NCBI GenBank assembly: GCA_016463045.1
Contig: JAEMSB010000015.1
Location: 1-20,872, forward strand
Direction: 5' to 3'
Length of the DNA: 20,872 nucleotides
DNA from: Niveispirillum sp.
Lineage (GTDB): Bacteria; Pseudomonadota; Alphaproteobacteria; Azospirillales; Azospirillaceae
In this document: positions 15,581-20,872 of the stretch, in pieces
Position numbering within the stretch: position 1 is the first letter of the stretch
Layout: each line of letters opens with the position of its first letter
The notes under the pieces: generated by a model
Told to the model about the DNA's origin: nothing
Database searches by the model: none
Seen by the model: only the letters and a program-made list of their open reading frames with translations
Position numbers and translations under genes: made by a program

Positions 15581-16515
15581 GCGGCTTTCCTCCAGTCGAT
15601 CACCATTTTCAGGCAGCCGAGGTCGTTGAATGCGGTTGCATAGGCGGATGACGCCTGGGCCGGTGCGGCCCGGTGCGTCAGCAACCCGTCGAGGGACAGG
15701 CGCCCGGTTTCCACCAGGGCGATGATTGCGGAAACATCCTGCGGGCGGAATTCCGCCGCGATGGACAGGGTCAGTTCCCGCATGAAGGCCGGGGTGAAGG
15801 CGTAGCCGACCCGTTCCCCGTAAAAACCTGCCAGGATCAGTTCCGCTGGCTTGCGTAAGCGAGTGATGATCCCATCGATGGCACCGGCGTCGCCGCTGGC
15901 GTCAATGGCGATGTCATAACGTCCATCGCCATCATCAGCGGGATGGGTCACATGGTAGCCGGTGGCACCTGTGCACCGGGCCGTTGCCGTTTCCCAAACC
16001 ACAGGGGCAGAGAAACCCAGCGCCATGGTGACACGGGCGATCAGCCGGCCCAGAACCCCATGGCCCACCACCAGACCCACCGGCCCCTGGGCCCGTTTGA
16101 CGGCATGATGGGCGGTTGCCGCCAGGGCCAGCAGAACGCCGTTTTCCGCCAGACCGGGGCCGATGTCGAACGCACGGGCGCCCGGAACAACCAGCTGTGC
16201 GGCATTGGCCCCGAACAGGCCCGCCGCATCGGCGTAACAGCTGGCGCCCGGCACAAAGACAGTGGCCCCGACCCGGTGGCCAGCGTCAGGTCCTGCCTCA
16301 ACCACGCGGCCCACCGTTTCATAACCAGGGACCAGCGGATAGGCCATGCCGGGGAACCGGGGCATCGTGCCCTGGAACAGCATCTTCTCCGTTCCCGTGG
16401 AAACACCACTGGCAGTGGTTTCGACGACGATGTCGGCCGGACCGGGAGCATGGAGAGCCAGTCGCCGAATGGCGACTTCTCCCGGTCTCTCGAACACGAT
16501 TGCCGCCGCGTACAT
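15577..16515 (-). CDS. bchC: 3-hydroxyethyl bacteriochlorophyllide a dehydrogenase
   Basis: BchC oxidises the 3-hydroxyethyl group of the bacteriochlorophyllide to 3-acetyl, following ring B reduction by BchXYZ. It is a medium-chain dehydrogenase-like protein of 312 residues. Family stretches are AIVFERPGEVAIRRLAL, STGTEKMLFQGTMPRFPGM, YPLVPGYETVGRVVEAG and the nucleotide-binding VVGHGVLGRLIARV. The ATG at 16515 is chosen because GGGGAG lies nine bases upstream and MYAAAIVFERPG aligns with the usual BchC start. The upstream in-frame ATG at 16554 lies inside a PpsR box and at about the predicted transcription start, so it cannot be normally used. It is the first gene behind its own promoter but continues the crtEF transcript. 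Confidence 0.95.
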   Translation of the reverse strand: MYAAAIVFERPGEVAIRRLALHAPGPADIVVETTASGVSTGTEKMLFQGTMPRFPGMAYPLVPGYETVGRVVEAGPDAGHRVGATVFVPGASCYADAAGLFGANAAQLVVPGARAFDIGPGLAENGVLLALAATAHHAVKRAQGPVGLVVGHGVLGRLIARVTMALGFSAPVVWETATARCTGATGYHVTHPADDGDGRYDIAIDASGDAGAIDGIITRLRKPAELILAGFYGERVGYAFTPAFMRELTLSIAAEFRPQDVSAIIALVETGRLSLDGLLTHRAAPAQASSAYATAFNDLGCLKMVIDWRKAA

Positions 16516-16555
16516 CCAGGCAAACTCCCCAAGGCATAGCTTCTGATTACGCATG

Positions 16556-16599
16556 TGTCATATTAAGTTGACACATCAGACTGTCAATCAATATTTACA
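16556..16599 (-). promoter_or_regulatory. bchC promoter with tandem PpsR/CrtJ boxes
   Basis: Two exact TGT-N12-ACA palindromes occur at 16556-16573 and 16582-16599, separated by 8 bp. This is the tandem spacing known for CrtJ/PpsR sites in Rhodobacter bchC promoters. On the minus strand a sigma-70-like core is embedded: TTGACA (16582-16587) at the end of the distal box, a 16-bp spacer, and TAATAT (16560-16565) inside the proximal box. The repressor would therefore cover both elements. The predicted start is near 16553, giving a leader of roughly 38 nt to the ATG at 16515. Regulation by PpsR/CrtJ is inferred from the sites. Confidence 0.88.
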
Positions 16600-16625
16600 C
16601 TTTTTAACCGTCAAGCGTCTTACCG

Positions 16626-17792
16626 CTAGCGGCTGGCGGTCACCAGGGTAGCGATCAACGGGTTGGGCGTGGCGATGGTCCGAACGTCCTGGAACCCTGA
16701 TTTGGTCAGAAAACGGGCAATTTCCTGCGCGCTGCGGCAGCGTCCGGACCCCATGGCCAGAAAGTAGAGGCCGAAATAGGCTGCACTTAACCGGGCACCT
16801 TCGGCAGGGCCATCCATTGCTTCCGCCACCAGCAGGGTCGTACCTGGACGCAGTCCCCGGTAAATATTGGCCAGAATAGCCTCTACCCGCGAATCATCAT
16901 GGTCGCAGAGAATTCGGACCAGGCTTACGCAGTCGGCATCATCGGGCAGAAGATCACGGGTGAAGTCGCCGCCATGGACATGCGAGCGCGCACCCAGACC
17001 CAGCGAGTCCAGATGACGTGCGGCGCGTTCTGCGACGGCGGGCAGGTCAAACAGGCGCAGTGCCAGCCCCGGATGGCGGTCTGCGGCAGCGGCCAGGAAA
17101 GCGCCGTCGCCGCCGCCAATATCCAGCAAAGTGCGGGTGCCGCTGAAATCGAAGGTGGCCAGGATGCAGTCGGCCATCATGGTCTGACTTTCCCGCATCA
17201 GCAGTGAATAGCCATCAACCTCCGCCGCTTTTGGCCCGTCCTGCCCCATCTCCCGCACATAGGCCCAGTAACGGCGCAATTCCGTGTCGGTCCTGTAGGT
17301 GCGCAGCAGTTGGTCGGGATCGATCAAATCGCGATACAGCATGGCGTGGTGCAGGATCATGGCACCCAGCCCCCGGTCGCTGGCCAGCACGGCCCCCATA
17401 TCATCCAGTACCCAAAGGTCGGGCGACGCCTCAATCAGCAAGCCCAAGGAGACGTTGGCGCGCAGCAGGATACGTAGTCGCGGTTCCGGCACGGCAAGGC
17501 GGTTGGCAAGGAACCCCGTGGTAACGGGCGCTCCCACCAGCGCCTCATAAAGGCCCAGCCTGACGCCGGCCAGAAGCACTTGCGAGAAAATGAAGCCACC
17601 CGTCAGGCGGAACAGGTCATTGGCCTTGCGATTTCCAACAGCCCGCAGCAGCGGCACGCGTGCGACCAGCCGGCGGAATCCTGGCGACGCCACCATCCGA
17701 TTGCGCCAGAGACGTATGCGCAGTGACAATGGCAGCGGGGCCGTCACCACGGATAAAGGCGCGGGATGGAGGGGGGTGGACCGCGCCGGCAT
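16626..17792 (-). CDS. crtF: Demethylspheroidene-type carotenoid O-methyltransferase
   Basis: CrtF transfers a methyl group from S-adenosylmethionine to the 1-hydroxy group of acyclic carotenoids in the spheroidene/spirilloxanthin pathway. The protein has 388 residues. An N-terminal dimerisation/winged-helix part (FIFSQVLLAGVRLGLYEAL near 68-86) is followed by the SAM-binding LLDIGGGDG at 222-230, then FDLPAVAERA and an acidic SLVRILCDHDD segment typical of these enzymes. It starts 7 nt after the crtE stop. The gap to bchC holds the tandem PpsR boxes. Its presence with crtC and crtD indicates methoxylated acyclic carotenoids. Confidence 0.95.
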   Translation of the reverse strand: MPARSTPLHPAPLSVVTAPLPLSLRIRLWRNRMVASPGFRRLVARVPLLRAVGNRKANDLFRLTGGFIFSQVLLAGVRLGLYEALVGAPVTTGFLANRLAVPEPRLRILLRANVSLGLLIEASPDLWVLDDMGAVLASDRGLGAMILHHAMLYRDLIDPDQLLRTYRTDTELRRYWAYVREMGQDGPKAAEVDGYSLLMRESQTMMADCILATFDFSGTRTLLDIGGGDGAFLAAAADRHPGLALRLFDLPAVAERAARHLDSLGLGARSHVHGGDFTRDLLPDDADCVSLVRILCDHDDSRVEAILANIYRGLRPGTTLLVAEAMDGPAEGARLSAAYFGLYFLAMGSGRCRSAQEIARFLTKSGFQDVRTIATPNPLIATLVTASR

Positions 17793-17799
17793 GATGGCA

Positions 17800-18669
17800 T
17801 CAAGCGGCGCTGACGGAGAGGGTCTTTGGCATCAGTCGTGTTGCTTCATTGCGGATCATGCCGCGAAACGCGTCGCGCCCGGCACAGTCGGGCACCGCGT
17901 CAGCCGCCGTTTCCACCAGAGTGCGCAGATGTTTCAACGCATTCGGAATGCCAAGCGACAGGGCGATGTTCGGCTTGCCGTTGCGGCCATCCTGTCCGAC
18001 CGGCTTGCCCATGCTGCCGGTCAGGCCGATCGCGTCATAGAGATCGTCCGCCACCTGATAGGCGGAACCCAGGGCGTCAGCCAGTGTCAACCAGTCCTGT
18101 GGGTTGCCGCCGGACGCCAGCGCGCCCGTGGAAACAGCGCCTGCGAACAGCGATGCCGTCTTTGCCCGGTGATACTGCGTGATATCGATCTCCGGCTCGC
18201 TTTCCCAGGCCTGGCCTGCGACAAGGCCATAGGGGGAGCCTACCGCCTTCGCGATGGTAGCGATCAATGGTGCCGTCAGCCGGGGACAGTGCAACGTTTC
18301 GCGGGCCACGGTTTCAAAGGCCGCGACAATCAATCCGTCACCGACCAGCAGCGCAATATCGTCCCCGAATTCGGCATGGACAGATGTCTGACCGCGCCGC
18401 GTCGCTGCATTGTCGAAGCACGGCATATCATCATGGACCAGGGAGGCACAGTGCAGCAGTTCAATCGCCACCGCCGCCGCAGTGGCGGCCTGCGGATTCG
18501 GGTCGCCACAGGCGGCCGCAACCGCCAGACACAGACGGGGCCGAATGCGGGCACCACCGGGGAACACTGCATGACGCATGCCCTTGCCCAGCAAAGGCGG
18601 ACAGCCATTGGCCGTGGATAGAAGCAGGGCGAGCTGCAGACCGGCTTCGATGCGCTCTTGCAAATCCAT
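17800..18669 (-). CDS. crtE: Geranylgeranyl diphosphate synthase
   Basis: CrtE makes the C20 precursor shared by carotenoids and the bacteriochlorophyll tail. The 289-residue protein has the first aspartate-rich motif DDMPCFD (Asp80, Asp81, Asp86) and the second DDLYD (208-212). It also has GGARIRPRLCLA near residue 38, where photosynthetic-cluster CrtE enzymes have A in place of the usual K. The ATG follows GGGAGA with a 6-nt gap. It is the first gene of the leftward superoperon and is driven by the divergent promoter with PpsR boxes; the predicted leader is only about 20 nt. Confidence 0.95.
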   Translation of the reverse strand: MDLQERIEAGLQLALLLSTANGCPPLLGKGMRHAVFPGGARIRPRLCLAVAAACGDPNPQAATAAAVAIELLHCASLVHDDMPCFDNAATRRGQTSVHAEFGDDIALLVGDGLIVAAFETVARETLHCPRLTAPLIATIAKAVGSPYGLVAGQAWESEPEIDITQYHRAKTASLFAGAVSTGALASGGNPQDWLTLADALGSAYQVADDLYDAIGLTGSMGKPVGQDGRNGKPNIALSLGIPNALKHLRTLVETAADAVPDCAGRDAFRGMIRNEATRLMPKTLSVSAA

Positions 18670-18696
18670 GGACCGTCTCCCTGCACTGATTTGTCA

Positions 18697-18723
18697 ATTC
18701 TATTTGACGAGAAAAAGTGTAAA
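18697..18723 (-). promoter_or_regulatory. crtE promoter core
   Basis: On the minus strand, TTTACA (18718-18723) ends the distal PpsR box. TAGAAT (18697-18702, 15-bp spacer) or AGAATT one base further (16-bp spacer) lies in the proximal box, the same layout as in the bchC promoter. The predicted transcript start is near 18690. Confidence 0.6.
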
Positions 18724-18731
18724 CATAGATT
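18704..18731 (+). promoter_or_regulatory. crtD promoter core
   Basis: TTGACG (18704-18709), a 16-bp spacer and TAGATT (18726-18731) have the same positions relative to the two boxes as in the crtE and bchC promoters, but face right. The predicted transcript start is near 18738, leaving a leader of about 50 nt before the GTG at 18787. Confidence 0.6.
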
Positions 18732-18743
18732 GACACTTGGGCA

Positions 18744-18772
18744 GATTGACACAGAGTCAGCGAATGTCAATC
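18744..18772 (+). repeat. Inverted repeat in the crtD leader
   Basis: GATTGACA (18744-18751) and TGTCAATC (18765-18772) form perfect 8-bp arms around 13 nt, ending two bases before the crtD Shine-Dalgarno. The left arm also belongs to a 10-bp direct repeat, AGATTGACAC, at 18727-18736 and 18743-18752. The arms equal PpsR half-sites but in the opposite orientation to a normal box. They could be an RNA hairpin or an accessory binding site; the function is unknown. Confidence 0.55.
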
Positions 18773-18786
18773 CACGAGGAACGCGC

Positions 18787-20364
18787 GTGAGCGGCGGAAC
18801 CGAAGATAGTGTGGTGATCGTGGGGGGCGGGATGGGCGGCCTGTCGGCTGCCCTGGTCCTAGCCAGTGCGGGCATGAAGGTGGTCGTGATCGATGGGGCT
18901 GCGGGGCCGGGCGGCAAGCTGCGCCAGGTGATGGCCGGCGGGCAGCCGTTTGACGCCGGCCCTACTGTTCTGACCATGAAATGGGTGTTCGATGCCCTGT
19001 TGGCCCGTTGTGGCACCTGTCTGGAGTCGCAGATCGGGCTGACCAGATCCGATTTGCTGGCCCGCCACTACTGGCGGGGTGGCACGCAACTGGATCTGTT
19101 CGCCGATACCGAACGTAACGCCGATGCCATCGGGCGCTTCGCCGGCGCGGGCGCATCTGCCGGCTTCCGGCGCTTTGCCGCCGACAGCGCACGCATCTAT
19201 CAGTTGCTGGAACGCAGCTTCATCGATGCACCACGGCCCAATCCGGTGTCCCTGTCGGCCCGTATAGGGCTGCACCGCCCCGGATCATTGCTGGCCCTGA
19301 AACCCTACAGTACGCTGTGGTCAGCCCTGTCGGGCTATTTTGCCGATCCGCGTCTGCGGCAATTGTTTGGACGTTACGCCACCTATTGCGGGTCATCACC
19401 CTATCTGGCGCCTGCCACCTTGATGCTGGTCGCGCATGTCGAACAGGCCGGTGTGTGGATTGTGAAGGGCGGGATGCATCGGTTGGCCCAATGCCTGATG
19501 GCCTTGGCGCAGGCAATGGGTGTGGAGTTCCGGTTTGGCGAGAATGTTACCGCCATCGACAAGGACCGCTCCGGACGGGCCGTGACGGGTGTAACGACGG
19601 ACCGGCACTGTCAGCTGCGCGCAAGATCGGTGATCTTCAATGGTGATGCCGCTGCCCTGGCACCGCTTTTGGAACCCGGCCTAGCCCTTCGGCGGCGTGT
19701 GCCGCAGCGATCCCTGTCGGCGTTGGTGGCCTGCGGTCCGGCCCTGCCCGGCGGGGTGCCGCTGGCCCATCACACGGTATTCTTTTCCGATGACTATAAG
19801 GCGGAATTTGACGCCATCCTGCGCCATCGTCGCCCGCCTGATGATCCCACCATCTATGTCTGTGCCCAGGATCGGACCGATGCCGGGACGCTGACCGTGC
19901 CGTCTGATGGCACGGGTGAACGGCTTTACAGCCTGATGAACATGCCCGCAGACGGCGATACCCATGCCTACACGCAAAGCGAGATCGACCGATGCCTTTC
20001 CTCCATGGAACAAAGGTTGGCCAGCAACGGGCTGATCCTGCCCTTCGAACGTCGGACATTGTCGATCACCGGGCCGGACGGGTTCAACCGACTGTTTCCG
20101 GGGACAGGGGGCGCGCTTTACGGGATGGCATCGCATGGCGCCATGGCATCCTTCCGGCGGCCATCGTCACAGGGCCCGATCAAGGGCCTGTATCTGGCCG
20201 GCGGCAGCGTGCATCCGGGACCGGGGGTGCCGATGGCGGCCCTTTCGGGCAAGATCGCGGCGGAGCGGCTGATGGCGGACCGGGCTTTGACCGGGCGGTT
20301 CCGCCCGGTGGCTATCACTGGTGGTATGCCGATGCGGTCAGCGATTGTGGACACTACGCCCTGA
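18787..20364 (+). CDS. crtD: Hydroxyneurosporene/methoxyneurosporene-type carotenoid 3,4-desaturase
   Basis: CrtD introduces the C-3,4 double bond in acyclic 1-hydroxy or methoxy carotenoids. It is a CrtI-like flavoprotein of 525 residues. The FAD dinucleotide motif VVIVGGGMGGLSAALVLASA spans residues 9-28. CrtD-like blocks follow: FDAGPTVLTMKWVFDALL, LLARHYWRGGTQLDLFAD and YATYCGSSPYLAPATLMLV. The C-terminal motif LYLAGGSVHPGPGVPMAALS contacts FAD, and a tail with ITGGMPMRSAI follows. The start is a GTG, chosen because GAGGA lies 7 nt upstream and the flavin motif begins almost immediately. The in-frame ATG at 18658 lies within crtE, upstream of the predicted promoter. Pairing with crtC and absence of a phytoene synthase gene favour CrtD over CrtI. 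Its end overlaps crtC. Confidence 0.92.
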   Translation: MSGGTEDSVVIVGGGMGGLSAALVLASAGMKVVVIDGAAGPGGKLRQVMAGGQPFDAGPTVLTMKWVFDALLARCGTCLESQIGLTRSDLLARHYWRGGTQLDLFADTERNADAIGRFAGAGASAGFRRFAADSARIYQLLERSFIDAPRPNPVSLSARIGLHRPGSLLALKPYSTLWSALSGYFADPRLRQLFGRYATYCGSSPYLAPATLMLVAHVEQAGVWIVKGGMHRLAQCLMALAQAMGVEFRFGENVTAIDKDRSGRAVTGVTTDRHCQLRARSVIFNGDAAALAPLLEPGLALRRRVPQRSLSALVACGPALPGGVPLAHHTVFFSDDYKAEFDAILRHRRPPDDPTIYVCAQDRTDAGTLTVPSDGTGERLYSLMNMPADGDTHAYTQSEIDRCLSSMEQRLASNGLILPFERRTLSITGPDGFNRLFPGTGGALYGMASHGAMASFRRPSSQGPIKGLYLAGGSVHPGPGVPMAALSGKIAAERLMADRALTGRFRPVAITGGMPMRSAIVDTTP

Positions 20365-20872
20365 CCGTTATCGCCTTCATCGGCTCTGTTTTCTCCCCCT
20401 ATTATCACTGGTCGGGGCGCGGACAGCCGGAGGATCATGTCGCTTTCAACGTCGCCCTTTACGGTCCCGACCGTAACATCTGGTGCATGACAGAGCGTGG
20501 GCAGACCAGTCTGGATCGCGGTCCGCGACACCTTCGCATCGGCCCCAGCGGTATGACAATGCAGGACGGTAAACTGCTGATCGATTTTGACGAAATGGCC
20601 CTGCCCTGGCCGGGGCAGCGGTTGTGGCCGGCCCGCGTATCGGGCCGGATAGAGCTGACACCCGATATCAGCAGCGACGGTTATGTCGATCTCGACCGCG
20701 ATGGCCGTCATGTCTGGTCCCCCCGAATACCACGGGCGACGGCCACGGTCTGTTGTGACGCGCTGCCAAGTGGCGGCTGGCGTGGACGGGCCTATCACGA
20801 CATGAATTTCGGTGATCGGCCTATTGAGCAGGATTTCATCGGCTGGGACTGGGCCCGGGGCCACGCGGGGGC
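20283..20872 (+). CDS. crtC: Carotenoid 1,2-hydratase (hydroxyneurosporene synthase), cut by right edge, start codon unclear
   Basis: CrtC adds water across the terminal double bond of acyclic carotenoids, the substrate step for CrtD and CrtF. The visible ~196 codons match the family N-terminal half: FDRAVPPGGYHWWYADAV, ALTVIAFIGSVFSPYYHW, AFNVALYG, MTERG, and RGRAYHDMNFGDRP followed by FIGWDWARG. The frame is -1 relative to crtD, and the conserved part overlaps the last ~80 nt of crtD. The coordinate given is the first family-like codon, not a proven start. No ATG, GTG or TTG occurs in this frame between it and an ATG at 19992, and the frame is open throughout. Starting at 19992 would add about 97 residues encoded within crtD. 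The family is sure; the start is unresolved. Confidence 0.85.

Larger units (their letters stand above)
18692..18735. promoter_or_regulatory. Tandem PpsR/CrtJ boxes between crtE and crtD
   Basis: A perfect TGT-N12-ACA box lies at 18718-18735. A near-perfect TGT-N12-ACG box lies at 18692-18709, again separated by exactly 8 bp. The arrangement repeats that of the bchC promoter. Because both flanking genes diverge, one pair of sites could repress crtE and crtD together. Confidence 0.85.

Noticed and set aside
17590..18621. Plus-strand open frame antisense to crtF and crtE
   Set aside because: Both minus-strand genes are well supported by motifs, and this frame is rich in arginine and glutamine without a domain.
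18658..18786. N-terminal extension of crtD from the ATG at 18658
   Set aside because: It begins inside crtE and upstream of the predicted crtD transcript start. The GTG at 18787 has a good ribosome site directly before the flavin motif.

Overview
The window is GC-rich bacterial DNA from a purple-type phototrophic alphaproteobacterium. The photosynthesis gene cluster carries a type-2 reaction centre, LH1, bacteriochlorophyll a and acyclic carotenoid genes. The LH1 alpha polypeptide closely resembles that of Rhodospirillum rubrum, so a Rhodospirillales/Azospirillaceae-like host is likely. That placement is inferred from protein resemblance only.

Left part (1-7397): a hydroxy-acid uptake and catabolism module. 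A CitMHS-type citrate/metal symporter (minus strand, running off the left edge) is divergent from a plus-strand run of TonB-dependent receptor, MmgE/PrpD-family enzyme, glycerate 2-kinase and tartrate/D-malate-type dehydrogenase. The last three genes are tightly packed, with gaps of 2 and 11 nt. The shared promoter region holds three direct repeats exactly 22 bp apart, a candidate operator. Together the genes suggest import of a chelated tricarboxylate or tartrate-like acid and its conversion through glycerate to 2-phosphoglycerate.

Middle (7398-7689): a gene-free convergent region. It contains three consecutive hairpins downstream of pufC; the last is a good intrinsic terminator on the minus strand.

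Right part (7690-18669, minus strand): the classic superoperon crtE-crtF-bchC-bchX-bchY-bchZ-pufQ-pufB-pufA-pufL-pufM-pufC. It makes the carotenoid precursor, an acyclic-carotenoid O-methyltransferase, the last bacteriochlorophyll a enzymes (chlorophyllide oxidoreductase BchXYZ and dehydrogenase BchC), the LH1 antenna, the reaction-centre L and M subunits and the tetraheme cytochrome. Genes are separated by short gaps or overlaps, and most have clear Shine-Dalgarno sequences. The pufA-pufL gap carries a stable hairpin of the type known to protect pufBA mRNA.

Right end (18670-20872): the crtE/crtD divergent promoter, crtD, and the start of crtC (cut by the right edge). Two promoter regions, bchC and crtE/crtD, each contain two TGT-N12-ACA (PpsR/CrtJ) boxes spaced by exactly 8 bp, with sigma-70-like elements embedded in them. 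This predicts joint repression by oxygen and/or light. crtC overlaps the end of crtD in another frame and has no visible start codon near its conserved N-terminus, which is the most puzzling feature of the window.
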